Positions 26,385 through 35,146 of a stretch of DNA of 64,000 nucleotides are shown here, one piece after another. The stretch is from assembly GCF_008364845.1 (NCBI RefSeq), contig NZ_VTTP01000002.1, forward strand, positions 434,001 through 498,000, written 5' to 3'. Every line of letters starts with the position of its first letter. Position 1 is the first letter of the stretch. The position numbers and the translations under genes were made by a program. The notes under the pieces were generated by a model. The model searched no databases and was not told the DNA's origin. It saw only the letters and a list, made by a program, of their open reading frames with translations. The DNA is from Actinotalea subterranea (GTDB taxonomy: Bacteria > Actinomycetota > Actinomycetes > Actinomycetales > Cellulomonadaceae).

Positions 26385-27593
26385 TCAGAGACCGGGCAGG
26401 GCCAGCATCTGGTCGAGCGCGACGCGCGCCCAGTGGGCGTCGTCGGCGTCGACGACGATGCGGTTGGGCACGCGACCGTCGAGCAGCGACTCGAGGGTCC
26501 ACACCAGGTGGGGCAGGTCGATCCGGTTCATCGTCGAGCAGAAGCAGACCGTCGAGTCGAGGTAGTGCACGGACAGCTCCGGGTGCGTCGCCGCGAGCCG
26601 CCGCACGAGGTTGAGCTCGGTGCCGATCGCCCACGACGAGCCCGGCTCCGCGGCGTCGAGCGCACGGATGATGAACTCCGTCGAGCCGACGAGGTCCGCC
26701 GCCGTCACGACCTCGTGCCTGCACTCGGGATGGACGAGCACGTTGACGCCCGGCACGGCCGCACGCACGTCGGCGACGTTCTGGGCGGAGAACCGGCCGT
26801 GGACCGAGCAGTGGCCGCGCCACAGGATCATGCGGGCGTCGGCGAGCTGCGCCGCGCTCAGGCCGCCGCCGGGCTTGCGCGGGTCGTAGACGACGCAGTC
26901 GTCGAGGCTCAGGCCGAGCTGCTGCACCGCGGTGTTGCGGCCCAGGTGCTGGTCCGGCATGAAGAGCACCTTGCCGTCGCCGTCGGCGCCCCCGACACGG
27001 TCGAACGCCCACCGGAGCGCGACCTGCGCGTTCGACGACGTGCACACGGTGCCGCCGTGCCGGCCTGTGAACGCCTTGATCGCCGCTGTCGAGTTCATGT
27101 ACGTCACGGGGACGGTGCGGTCCGCGACCCCGGCGTCCGTCAGCACGTCCCACGCCTCCTCGACCTGGCCGATGGCGGCCATGTCCGCCATGGAGCAGCC
27201 GGCGGCGAGGTCGGGCAGGACGACGGCCTGGGCGTCGGACGTCAGGATGTCCGCCGACTCGGCCATGAAGTGCACGCCGCAGAAGACGACGAACTCCGCG
27301 TCAGGCCGGGCGGCGGCCTCGCGCGCGAGCTTGAACGAGTCGCCCGTCACGTCCGCGAACGCGATGACCTCGTCGCGCTGGTAGTGGTGCCCGAGGACGA
27401 AGACCCGGTCGCCGAGCGCCTCGCGTGCGGCGCGGGCCCGGGCGACGAGGTCCGGGTCGCTCGCCGCGGGCAGGGCGCCGACGCACTCGACGCCGCGCTC
27501 CGACTGCAGGTCCGAGCCCTGGCCCAGCAGGAGCAGAGCCCCGGAGGGCGCCGGCTCGCTGAACGTCGGCATGGCGGGGGTCGCGGTGCTCAC
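26385..27593 (-). CDS. nadA: quinolinate synthase
   Basis: [4Fe-4S] enzyme that condenses iminoaspartate with dihydroxyacetone phosphate to quinolinate in de novo NAD synthesis. It is 402 residues with three repeated domains. The cluster cysteines appear in FCGVHFMAES, RGHCSVHGRF and DSTVCFCSTMNR; substrate residues are in GHHYQRDEV and YMNSTAAIKA. nadB and nadC are not in the window, so the pathway is split in this genome or completed elsewhere. The GTG at 27593 is the only good start. Divergent from glycerate kinase. Confidence 0.96.
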   Translation of the reverse strand: MSTATPAMPTFSEPAPSGALLLLGQGSDLQSERGVECVGALPAASDPDLVARARAAREALGDRVFVLGHHYQRDEVIAFADVTGDSFKLAREAAARPDAEFVVFCGVHFMAESADILTSDAQAVVLPDLAAGCSMADMAAIGQVEEAWDVLTDAGVADRTVPVTYMNSTAAIKAFTGRHGGTVCTSSNAQVALRWAFDRVGGADGDGKVLFMPDQHLGRNTAVQQLGLSLDDCVVYDPRKPGGGLSAAQLADARMILWRGHCSVHGRFSAQNVADVRAAVPGVNVLVHPECRHEVVTAADLVGSTEFIIRALDAAEPGSSWAIGTELNLVRRLAATHPELSVHYLDSTVCFCSTMNRIDLPHLVWTLESLLDGRVPNRIVVDADDAHWARVALDQMLALPGL

Positions 27594-27646
27594 AGGCCAG
27601 ATCTTCCCACAGCGGCCCGACGAGAGACCTGCGGCAGGATGGCCCG

Positions 27647-28834
27647 GTGCGCATCCTCGTGGCCCCCGACTGCTTCACCGGAACGCTGAGCGCTGGGCAG
27701 GCCGCGCAGGCGCTCGCGGACGGGTGGCGGACCGGTGCACCGCACGACGACGTCCGGGTGCTCCCGCTCGCCGACGGCGGGCCCGGGTTCGTCGACGCCG
27801 TCCACGCGGGGCTCGGCGGGGATCTGGTCCCGGTCACGGTCACGGGGCCGCTGGGGGAGCCGGTCCCCGCCGTCATGCTCGTGGTGCATGGCTCCGCGGG
27901 CCCGGTCGTCTACCTCGAGGCCGCCCAGGCGCTGGGGCTGCACCTCGTCCCGCCCGAGCGGAGGGACCCGACGCGCACCTCCTCGGTCGGTCTCGGCGAG
28001 CTCCTGCGTGCCGCGCTCACGGTGACGCCGCACCGGGTGGTCGTGGGGCTGGGGGGCTCGGCGACCAACGACGGCGGGGCGGGCATGCTCGCCGGCCTGG
28101 GGCTGGACCCCGTCCTCGCGCGCGGGGGCGGGGCTCTCGCGTCCGCGCGCCCCGCTGACCTCGCCGGGCTCCCGGAGCTGCGGGCCGAGCTCGCCGGCGT
28201 CGACCTCGTGGCGGCGTGCGACGTCGACGTGCCGCTGCTCGGGCTGCACGGCGCGAGCGCGGGCTTCGCCGCCCAGAAGGGCGCCGACCCGCAGCAGGCG
28301 CAGGACCTGGAGCGGGCCCTCGGGCAGCTCGCGCACGTGGCCGGCGAGGTCCTCGCGGCGCAGGTGCCGGCGCGGCCCTCGCTCCTCGCCGGTGCGCCGG
28401 CGGGCGGAGCACGGGTCGACGTCCGTGAGCTCGCCCAGCTGCCCGGGGCGGGCGCGGCCGGCGGGACGGGGTTCGGGCTCGCGCTCCTGGGCGGGCGCGT
28501 GCTCTCGGGCGCGCAGGTCGTGGCGGACGCCGTCGGCCTGGCCGACGCCGTCGCGGCGGCCGAGCTCGTGGTGACCGGGGAGGGGACGCTGGACTGGCAG
28601 TCGCTGCACGGGAAGGTCGTGGCGGCGGTCGCCCGGCAGGGCATGGCGCTGGGGGTTCCGGTCGTCGCGATCGCAGGCCAGGCGTTCCTGGGCCGGCGTG
28701 AGTGGGCCGCGGCCGGCCTCGCGGGCGTGTACGCCGTCGCCGAGCGACCGGACGAGGTCGAGGCGGCGCTCGCGGACCCGGGCGGGACCCTGGCCGCACG
28801 CGCCGCGCGCGTGGCGCGGACGTGGTCCCGGTGA
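27647..28834 (+). CDS. glxK: glycerate kinase
   Basis: Phosphorylates D-glycerate (type GarK/GlxK, giving 2-phosphoglycerate in characterised members). It is 395 residues. Family motifs are MRILVAPDCFTGTLSAGQAA at the N-terminus, PLADGGPGFVDA, GLGGSATNDGGAGML and the C-terminal VVTGEGTLDWQSLHGK. The canonical motif DSFKGSLS appears as DCFTGTLS here, an unusual variant that removes a lysine. The GTG at 27647 lies 6 nt after CAGGAT. It is divergent from nadA and precedes erpA in the same order as in mycobacteria. Confidence 0.92.
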   Translation: MRILVAPDCFTGTLSAGQAAQALADGWRTGAPHDDVRVLPLADGGPGFVDAVHAGLGGDLVPVTVTGPLGEPVPAVMLVVHGSAGPVVYLEAAQALGLHLVPPERRDPTRTSSVGLGELLRAALTVTPHRVVVGLGGSATNDGGAGMLAGLGLDPVLARGGGALASARPADLAGLPELRAELAGVDLVAACDVDVPLLGLHGASAGFAAQKGADPQQAQDLERALGQLAHVAGEVLAAQVPARPSLLAGAPAGGARVDVRELAQLPGAGAAGGTGFGLALLGGRVLSGAQVVADAVGLADAVAAAELVVTGEGTLDWQSLHGKVVAAVARQGMALGVPVVAIAGQAFLGRREWAAAGLAGVYAVAERPDEVEAALADPGGTLAARAARVARTWSR

Positions 28835-28925
28835 CGACGTACCCTGGACGGGAACACCGGCCTGCCGCACGCTGTTGTCATCCGAGACAGCGCACTGCAT
28901 GCCCCCGGATCCCTGCGGAGACACC

Positions 28926-29276
28926 ATGAGCGAGACCACCCAGACCGCGACGCACGGCGTCGAGCTGACCGACGTCGCGGCCGGCAAGGTCCGTGCCCTG
29001 CTGGAGCAGGAGGGCCGCGACGACCTGCGCCTGCGCGTCGCCGTCCAGCCCGGCGGCTGCTCGGGCCTCATCTACCAGCTCTACTTCGACGAGCGGGTCC
29101 TCGACGGCGACGCGATCCGTGACTACGACGGCGTCGAGGTCGTCGTGGACCGTATGAGCGTCCCGTACCTCGAGGGCGCGACCATCGACTTCGCGGACAC
29201 GATCGAGAAGCAGGGCTTCACGATCGACAACCCCAACGCGGGCTCCTCCTGCGCATGCGGCGGCTCGTTCGCCTGA
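28926..29276 (+). CDS. erpA: iron-sulfur cluster insertion protein (ErpA/IscA type)
   Basis: A-type carrier that passes Fe-S clusters to targets such as IspG/H, LipA and respiratory enzymes. It is 116 residues; the three cluster cysteines are in PGGCSGLIY and the C-terminal SSCACGGSF. The ATG at 28926 has a GCGGAGAC ribosome site. A TACCCT hexamer at about 28840 would give a 5' leader of about 75 nt. Its neighbours include Fe-S clients (nadA, lipA, qcrA) and a cysteine-desulfurase-like gene. Confidence 0.95.
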   Translation: MSETTQTATHGVELTDVAAGKVRALLEQEGRDDLRLRVAVQPGGCSGLIYQLYFDERVLDGDAIRDYDGVEVVVDRMSVPYLEGATIDFADTIEKQGFTIDNPNAGSSCACGGSFA

Positions 29277-29312
29277 GCCCACCGGCGCCGCGGCGCCGCA
29301 GCACCGACCCGT

Positions 29313-29348
29313 CACGAGGCCGGCACCCGAGAGGGGGCCGGCCTCGTG
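29313..29348. terminator. hairpin terminator after erpA
   Basis: 12-bp perfect stem (29313-29324 with 29337-29348) and a 12-nt loop between convergent erpA and tusA. Confidence 0.8.
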
Positions 29349-29381
29349 CGTACCCGGACGACGCGGGCGCATGGGGTGCGG

Positions 29382-29639
29382 TCAGCCCGCGGTCCGGACC
29401 GTGGTCGCGAAGGCGTCGGGCCCGTCAGGTCCGGGTGCGGCGTCGGGCGGGGCGAGCGGCGCGGTGGCCCGGACCTCGTGACCGCGCATGCGTGCCCACG
29501 CCGGGATGTCGTGCCGCGCGGCGGGATCGGTCCAGATCACGGTGATGTCCGTGCCCGGCGCGGCGTCCCGAGCGGCAGCCGCGAGCCTGATGACCGGCAG
29601 TGGGCAGCGCAGGCCCCGCGCGTCCACGACCACGCTCAC
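29382..29639 (-). CDS. tusA: TusA family sulfur carrier protein
   Basis: Small (85 residues) TusA/SirA-like protein. The sulfur-accepting Cys is in DARGLRCPLPVIRLA, the CPxP signature. A C-terminal Pro/Ala tail is longer than in E. coli TusA. It starts at GTG 29639 and overlaps the stop of the cysteine-desulfurase-like gene by 4 nt (GTGA), so the two proteins are made together and probably act as a pair in sulfur transfer. Some related genomes encode the two as one polypeptide (from memory). Confidence 0.88.
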   Translation of the reverse strand: MSVVVDARGLRCPLPVIRLAAAARDAAPGTDITVIWTDPAARHDIPAWARMRGHEVRATAPLAPPDAAPGPDGPDAFATTVRTAG

Positions 29640-30784
29640 AGGCCCACCGCGCCCGCCATGCGCCGCACGCTCGCCACGACGTCGGGCAGCTCGTCGCAGA
29701 ACCGCTCGACGTCGGCCTCCAGCACGTCCCGCGGGAGCGCGAGGCGCACGTTGCCGTGCGTGAGGGCGCCCATGGCGGCCAGGACGTGGCTCGGCTCGAG
29801 CGTGCGGGACGTGCACGCGGAGCCGGAGCCGACGGCGAAGCCGCGCCGGTCGAGCTCGGTGACGAGCGCCTCCCCGTCGACGTACAGGCACGAGAAGGTC
29901 AGCACGTGGGGGAGGCGGTCGCCCGGGTCGCCCACGACGTCGACGTCGGGCACCTCACGCGCGACCCGCTCCCGCAGCCGCGCGACGAGCGCGCTCTGAC
30001 GTGGCGCCGTCGCCTGACGGTCCGCGAGCACCGCGCGCAGGGCCGCGGCCGCACCGAACGCCGCCGGGACGCTCACGCCCCCCGGGAACCACGGGTCCTC
30101 GTCCTCGGGCCACGGCGCGCTCGCCCGGACGCGGCTGCGGACGGCGAGCACACCGACGCCGGCGGGCCCGCCCCAGTCCCGCGGGTCCGCGGCGAGGGCG
30201 TCCCACGCCGAGGGGACGGGGTGGTGGCCGACGCTCGCCCCGGCGTCGACGAGCAGGGGCACGCCTGCCGCGGCGGCGGCCTCGTGCGCGGCGTCGAGGG
30301 GCTGGACCGTGCCCACCTCGCCGTTGGCGTGCTGGAGGGCGGCGAGCGCGACACCGGGGACGCCGACGGCCGCGCTCCAGGCACCCAGGTCGACGCGTCC
30401 GACGCGGTCCACGGGCACGACGACGGGTGCCGCGTGCGTGTCGGTCACGTGCGCCGCGACCGCGTGCAGCGCCGCCCGCTCGACGGCGGACAGCACCACG
30501 CCCGCCCCGGCGCGTCGGCGCCCGCGGTGCAGCGCGACCACGGCGGTGTGCAGCGCGGCCGTGTGGCTCGGCGCGAGGTGCACCTCCTCGGTGCGGCAGC
30601 CGAGGGCCGAGGCGAGGGCCTCACGGGCGCCGTCCAGCAGGAGCCGGGCACGGCGGCCCTCGGTGTGCAGGCGACGGGGGTCGGCCCAGCCCTCCGCGAG
30701 GGCCGCGTCGTACGCCTCGCGCGCCGCCGGGTGCAGGGGCGCGCCGGACCCGGCGTCGAGGAAGACGCGGTGGGTGGGGTTCAC
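29636..30784 (-). CDS. cysteine desulfurase-like protein lacking the PLP lysine
   Basis: Class-V aminotransferase fold, 382 residues, in the NifS/IscS line. It keeps LQHANGEVGTVQP, the Asp of LLVDAGASVG and the catalytic-cysteine loop VGSGSACTSRTLEPSHVL. But the PLP-lysine motif (SxHKxxGPxG) reads ADPRDWGGPAGVGVL, so Lys is Asp and the preceding His is Arg; the PLP-stacking His of TAVEH is Arg (SAVERAA), and the Gln of DATQS is Ala. There is no lysine anywhere in the protein. It may not form a normal PLP aldimine and could act as a sulfur acceptor or scaffold. GTG start 6 nt after TAGCGT (leaderless layout). Coupled to tusA. Confidence 0.85.
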   Translation of the reverse strand: MNPTHRVFLDAGSGAPLHPAAREAYDAALAEGWADPRRLHTEGRRARLLLDGAREALASALGCRTEEVHLAPSHTAALHTAVVALHRGRRRAGAGVVLSAVERAALHAVAAHVTDTHAAPVVVPVDRVGRVDLGAWSAAVGVPGVALAALQHANGEVGTVQPLDAAHEAAAAAGVPLLVDAGASVGHHPVPSAWDALAADPRDWGGPAGVGVLAVRSRVRASAPWPEDEDPWFPGGVSVPAAFGAAAALRAVLADRQATAPRQSALVARLRERVAREVPDVDVVGDPGDRLPHVLTFSCLYVDGEALVTELDRRGFAVGSGSACTSRTLEPSHVLAAMGALTHGNVRLALPRDVLEADVERFCDELPDVVASVRRMAGAVGL

Positions 30785-30907
30785 GGCCTCACGCTAGCCG
30801 CCGCCGCGGGTCAGGCGGTTCCGGGTAGGTCGGCGCGGGGCGGCGCGGGACCAACGACCCACGGCCGATCAGCGCTCGGAACGGGCTGCGGAGCAGCGCG
30901 CGCACGG

Positions 30908-30913
30908 TAGGCT
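30908..30913 (+). promoter_or_regulatory. -10 hexamer of the ctaC-ctaD-ctaF operon
   Basis: TAGGCT at 30908 would place the transcript start near 30920 and leave a leader of about 70 nt before the ctaC GTG at 30993. No clear -35 element is seen. Confidence 0.5.
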
Positions 30914-30992
30914 GCCCCACGTCGAGGACGAAAGTCCCGGGTGCGGCGGCTCTGGCGGCCGGGTGACCGGGACGCCGGACAGAGAGGCTCAC

Positions 30993-31871
30993 GTGGACGT
31001 GCAACACACCCGCCGACGCGGCGTGGCGAGGGCTTCGGCGCTCGCGCTGCTCACGGCCGTGGCACTGAGCGGGTGCTCCGCCGAGGCGCGCCGCGGCTGG
31101 CTGCCGGGGTACGACGACGGCGAGCAGGTCACCAACATGACCGAGCGCATCACGAGCCTGTGGACCGGCTCGTGGATCGCGGCCCTCATCGTCGGCGTGA
31201 TCACGTGGGGCCTGATCCTCTGGTCGGTCACGGTGTACCGCAAGCGCAAGGACGACGACACCCTGCCGGTGCAGCTGCGCTACCACGTGCCGCTCGAGGT
31301 CATGTACGTCATCCTGCCGATCCTCATGATCGGGGTCCTGTACTTCTACACCGAGCGCGACATGTCGGCGATCCAGGACACCAGCGCCGAGCCCGACGTC
31401 ACGGTGCAGGTCATCGGCAAGCAGTGGAGCTGGGACTTCAACTACGTCGACGACGACGTGTACTCCTCGGGTCAGCACGTGCAGGCCCCGGGCGAGCCCG
31501 GCAACCCCGAGAACCTGCCGACCCTGTACCTGCCCGTCGACGAGCGCGTGGAGTTCCACCTCGACGCGCGCGACGTCATCCACTCGTTCTGGGTGCCGGC
31601 GTTCCTCTACAAGCAGGACATGATCCCCGGCCGGACCAACACGTTCCAGGTCGTGCCGACGCGCGAGGGCGTCTACACGGGCAAGTGCGCCGAGCTCTGC
31701 GGCGAGTTCCACTCGGGGATGCTCTTCCAGGTCGCCGTCGTCTCCCGCGAGGAGTACGACGCCCAGATGGAGGCCCTGCGTGACGCCGGGCAGACGGGCC
31801 AGCTCGGCTCGGACCTGGACCGCATGCAGAACCGCGGCGACGACAACGCGATCCCGACCGGAGAAGGCTGA
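30993..31871 (+). CDS. ctaC: cytochrome c oxidase subunit II
   Basis: CuA-bearing subunit of the aa3 oxidase, 292 residues. A lipoprotein signal ends at LSGC (about residue 27), followed by two membrane helices (about 58-80 and 101-122) and the periplasmic cupredoxin domain. CuA ligands are the His of HSFWVPAF and the set in [12 protein letters not shown]. The GTG at 30993 is chosen over one at 30963 because AGAGG lies 6 nt before it. First gene of the ctaC-ctaD-ctaF operon; it overlaps ctaD in TGATG. In actinobacteria the enzyme works in a supercomplex with QcrCAB, encoded 4 kb downstream on the other strand. Confidence 0.96.
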   Translation: MDVQHTRRRGVARASALALLTAVALSGCSAEARRGWLPGYDDGEQVTNMTERITSLWTGSWIAALIVGVITWGLILWSVTVYRKRKDDDTLPVQLRYHVPLEVMYVILPILMIGVLYFYTERDMSAIQDTSAEPDVTVQVIGKQWSWDFNYVDDDVYSSGQHVQAPGEPGNPENLPTLYLPVDERVEFHLDARDVIHSFWVPAFLYKQDMIPGRTNTFQVVPTREGVYTGKCAELCGEFHSGMLFQVAVVSREEYDAQMEALRDAGQTGQLGSDLDRMQNRGDDNAIPTGEG

Positions 31872-33718
31872 TGACTGCGCACGTCGAGTCCGTCCACGCC
31901 GTCGTGCCGCGGCGCCGCACGCGCGGCAGCGCGGTCGTGCGCTGGATCACGTCGACCGACCACAAGACGATCGGGTACATGTACCTGATCACGTCGTTCA
32001 TCTTCTTCGGCATCGCCGGGCTGATGGCGCTCGTGATCCGTGCCGAGCTGTTCGAGCCGGGCATCCAGTTCGTGCAGAGCCTCGAGCAGTACAACCAGCT
32101 CTTCACGATGCACGGCACGATCATGCTGCTGCTGTTCGCGACGCCGCTCTTCGCCGGTTTCGCCAACGTGATCATGCCCCTGCAGATCGGGGCGCCCGAC
32201 GTCGCTTTCCCGCGGCTCAACATGCTCGCGTACTGGTTCTACCTCTTCGGCGGGCTCATCGCGGTCGGCGGCTTCTTCACGCCCCAGGGCGCGGCGTCCT
32301 TCGGCTGGTTCGCGTACGCGCCGCTGTCGAGCAGCTCGTACTCGCCCGGGCTCGGCGGCGACCTGTGGGTCTTCGGGCTGGCGCTCGGTGGCTTCGGCAC
32401 CATCCTCGGCGCCGTCAACTTCATCACCACGATCCTGACGATGCGCGCGCCCGGCATGACGATGTTCCGGATGCCGATCTTCACGTGGAACACGCTGATC
32501 ACGAGCCTCCTGGTGCTCATGGCGTTCCCACCGCTGGCCGCCGCGCTCTTCGCGCTCGGTGCGGACCGCCGCCTCGGCGCGCAGGTGTTCAACCCCGAGA
32601 ACGGGGGAGCGATCCTGTGGCAGCACCTCTTCTGGTTCTTCGGGCACCCCGAGGTCTACATCATCGCGCTGCCGTTCTTCGGCATCGTCTCCGAGATCCT
32701 GCCGGTCTTCAGCCGCAAGCCGATCTTCGGGTACAAGGGCCTCGTGTACGCGACGATCGCGATCGCGGCCCTCTCGGTGACGGTCTGGGCCCACCACATG
32801 TACGCGACGGGCGCCGTGCTGCTCCCGTTCTTCGCGCTCATGACGATGCTCATCGCGGTGCCGACAGGCGTGAAGTTCTTCAACTGGATCGGCACGATGT
32901 GGCGAGGGAAGCTGACCTTCGAGACGCCGATGCTCTGGACCATCGGCTTCATGGTTACGTTCCTCTTCGGCGGCCTGACGGGCGTGATCCTTGCCTCGCC
33001 CCCGCTCGACTTCCACGTGACCGACACCTACTTCGTCGTCGCGCACTTCCACTACGTCGTGTTCGGAACAGTGGTGTTCGCGATGTTCGCGGGCTTCTAC
33101 TTCTGGTGGCCCAAGTTCACGGGCCGCATGCTCGACGAGCGCCTGGGCAAGATCCACTTCTGGATGCTCTTCTTCGGCTTCCACGCGACGTTCCTCATCC
33201 AGCACTGGCTCGGCGTCATCGGCATGCCGCGGCGCTACCCGGACTACATGCCCGAGGACGGGTTCACCTGGATGAACCAGGTGTCCACGGTCGGTTCGGT
33301 GCTCCTCGCCGCCTCGACGTTGCCGTTCCTGTGGAACGTGTACGTGAGCCGCCGGTCGCCGCTGGTGACCGTCGACGACCCGTGGGGCTACGGGGCCTCG
33401 CTCGAGTGGGCGACGTCCTGCCCGCCGCCGCGGCACAACTTCACGTCGCTGCCGCGCATCCGCTCCGAGCGTCCCGCCTTCGACCTGCACCACCCCGAGG
33501 TGGCGGCGATGGACCATGTCGAGCCGGACGCCGACGGGGTGCTCGACTGGGAGGGCGACCGCCGCGGGCAGGTGTCCTCCGCGCAGGAGCGTCTCGCGCG
33601 AGGTGACGCCGAGCCCGAGCAGTCCTCCGCGACGGTCGTCGACGACCGGCCGAGGCCGGCGGCCGACGGCGCAGACGTGGACACCGACCCGGACACGAAG
33701 GGCGGTGAGCCGCGATGA
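31871..33718 (+). CDS. ctaD: cytochrome c oxidase subunit I
   Basis: Catalytic heme-copper subunit of the aa3 oxidase, 615 residues, about 12 membrane helices. Visible ligands: heme a His in LFTMHGTIM, CuB His and the His-Tyr crosslink in FFGHPEVYI, the His pair in WAHHMYATG, and the heme ligands in [12 protein letters not shown] hydrophilic acidic tail of about 95 residues (from about 520) follows the last helix. The ATG overlaps the ctaC stop by one base and its stop overlaps ctaF by 4 nt. Confidence 0.97.
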   Translation: MTAHVESVHAVVPRRRTRGSAVVRWITSTDHKTIGYMYLITSFIFFGIAGLMALVIRAELFEPGIQFVQSLEQYNQLFTMHGTIMLLLFATPLFAGFANVIMPLQIGAPDVAFPRLNMLAYWFYLFGGLIAVGGFFTPQGAASFGWFAYAPLSSSSYSPGLGGDLWVFGLALGGFGTILGAVNFITTILTMRAPGMTMFRMPIFTWNTLITSLLVLMAFPPLAAALFALGADRRLGAQVFNPENGGAILWQHLFWFFGHPEVYIIALPFFGIVSEILPVFSRKPIFGYKGLVYATIAIAALSVTVWAHHMYATGAVLLPFFALMTMLIAVPTGVKFFNWIGTMWRGKLTFETPMLWTIGFMVTFLFGGLTGVILASPPLDFHVTDTYFVVAHFHYVVFGTVVFAMFAGFYFWWPKFTGRMLDERLGKIHFWMLFFGFHATFLIQHWLGVIGMPRRYPDYMPEDGFTWMNQVSTVGSVLLAASTLPFLWNVYVSRRSPLVTVDDPWGYGASLEWATSCPPPRHNFTSLPRIRSERPAFDLHHPEVAAMDHVEPDADGVLDWEGDRRGQVSSAQERLARGDAEPEQSSATVVDDRPRPAADGADVDTDPDTKGGEPR

Positions 33719-34113
33719 AGTTCGAGAGCAGGCTGTTCATCTGGCTCACACCGTTCTTCCTCCTCGTGACAGGGGTCTACGGCTGGTGGAGCGGCTGGGA
33801 GGCCGTCGGCACCGGCGCGCTGCTCCTGACCGCGGCGCTCGTCGCGATGATCGGCTTCTACCTGGCGCTGGTCGCGCGGCGGATCGACGCCCGGCCCGAG
33901 GACGACCCGTTCGCCGAGGTCGAGCAGGGCGCGGGCGACCAAGGTGTGTACAGCCCCTGGAGCTGGTGGCCGCTCGTGCTCGCCTCGGCGGCCGCGGTCT
34001 GCTTCGCCGCCCTCGCGATCGGGTGGTGGCTCTTCTTCATCGGCGCGGCGGTGGGCGTCATCGGCCTCGTCGGCTGGGTCTTCGAGTTCTCCCGCGGGCA
34101 GCACGCTCACTGA
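33715..34113 (+). CDS. ctaF: actinobacterial cytochrome c oxidase subunit IV
   Basis: Small oxidase subunit of 132 residues with four membrane helices in two pairs (about 8-25 and 33-55, then 82-100 and 104-125) and a hydrophilic loop with [17 protein letters not shown]. This family is specific to actinobacteria and is part of the purified aa3 complex in mycobacteria and corynebacteria. The ATG at 33715 overlaps the ctaD stop in ATGA. A strong hairpin follows. Confidence 0.92.
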   Translation: MKFESRLFIWLTPFFLLVTGVYGWWSGWEAVGTGALLLTAALVAMIGFYLALVARRIDARPEDDPFAEVEQGAGDQGVYSPWSWWPLVLASAAAVCFAALAIGWWLFFIGAAVGVIGLVGWVFEFSRGQHAH

Positions 34114-34142
34114 GCGGTCCGCGACAGGCGTCCTGGGCAGGT

Positions 34143-34176
34143 ACGAAGGCCCGCACCCCAAGGTGCGGGCCTTCGT
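34143..34176 (+). terminator. hairpin terminator of the cta operon
   Basis: 15-bp stem (34143-34157 with 34162-34176) and a 4-nt loop, 30 nt after ctaF. It is the first of two strong hairpins in the 294-nt gap before sodA. Confidence 0.85.
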
Positions 34177-34290
34177 GCTGTCCGCCCCCGCAGGAGCCGC
34201 CGCGGCCGGGGCCGCCGCAGAGCTCGGGCCGGCGGGGCCTCCCGGTCGGCGCGGCCTCGCACGTCGACGGCTTACGGCGCCTGGGACGCG

Positions 34291-34332
34291 GAAGGGGCGT
34301 GAGCGGGCTCGTGGGCCTGCTCACGCCCCTTC
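34291..34332. terminator. second hairpin in the ctaF-sodA gap
   Basis: 14-bp perfect stem (34291-34304 with 34319-34332) and a 14-nt loop. It may terminate sodA from the other side. A further 7-bp hairpin lies at 34342-34359. No coding sequence is supported in 34114-34407. Confidence 0.65.
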
Positions 34333-34407
34333 TGGGCGTCTCGCCGGCTCAGGCCGGCGCGGACGGGGACTGGGGGACGCCTCGTCGAGGCACCCTCCGC
34401 GCCGGGG

Positions 34408-35034
34408 TCAGGACGGGACGATGAGGCCCGCGGTCTGGGTGCGTGCGCGCGTGAAGCGCTCGGCGGCGTCCGCCCAGCTCACGATGTTCCACCAGGCCTT
34501 GATGTAGTCCGCCTTGACGTTGACGTAGTCGAGGTAGAAGGCGTGCTCCCACATGTCCAGGAGGACGATCGGGACGACACCGAGCGGGATGTTGCCCTGC
34601 TGGTCGTAGAGCTGGAAGAGCACGAGCTTCTCGCCGAGGGAGTCCCACGCGAGGATGGCCCAGCCGGAGCCCTGGATGCCCGCGGCGGTGGCGGCGAAGT
34701 GCTTCTGGAACCCGTCGAACGAGCCGAAGAACTCGTCGATCGCGGCGGCCAGCTCGCCGGTCGGGCGGTCGCCGCCGTCGGGCGACAGGTTCTGCCAGAA
34801 CGCCGTGTGGTTGACGTGACCGCCGAGGTTGAAGGCGAGGTTCTTCTCGTACAGGTTCACGGCGTCGAACGAGCCGGACTCCCGGGCCTCCGCGAGCTTC
34901 TCGAGCGCCGCGTTGGCGCCCGTGACGTACGCCGCGTGGTGCTTGTCGTGGTGCAGCTCCATGATCCGGCCCGAGATGTGGGGCTCCAGGGCTGCGTAGT
35001 CGTAGGGAAGGTCGGGAAGGGTGTAGTCAGCCAT
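34408..35034 (-). CDS. sodA: superoxide dismutase, Mn/Fe type
   Basis: Converts superoxide to peroxide and oxygen; cytoplasmic or exported without signal in some actinobacteria. It is 208 residues. Metal ligands are the His near residue 28 (MELHHDKHH), the His in GHVNHTAFW, and the Asp and His of [13 protein letters not shown]. Mn or Fe preference cannot be fixed, though the GSGWA stretch is usual for Mn types. The ATG at 35034 has a GGAGGTG ribosome site. It lies between the two terminal-oxidase gene clusters, which are a source of superoxide. Confidence 0.95.
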   Translation of the reverse strand: MADYTLPDLPYDYAALEPHISGRIMELHHDKHHAAYVTGANAALEKLAEARESGSFDAVNLYEKNLAFNLGGHVNHTAFWQNLSPDGGDRPTGELAAAIDEFFGSFDGFQKHFAATAAGIQGSGWAILAWDSLGEKLVLFQLYDQQGNIPLGVVPIVLLDMWEHAFYLDYVNVKADYIKAWWNIVSWADAAERFTRARTQTAGLIVPS

Positions 35035-35146
35035 GAAGGCACCTCCGGTCAGGTCGCGTGAGCGACAGCGGTTGTGACGTACGGGCCGACGGCGCCCACC
35101 GCGGGGTGCCGTCGATCATCACTCTGGTCGTTCCGCGGCGATCTGG

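Noticed and set aside
30785-30992. Riboswitch in the ctaC leader
   Set aside because: About 70 nt of leader without a recognisable conserved core or strong stem series.
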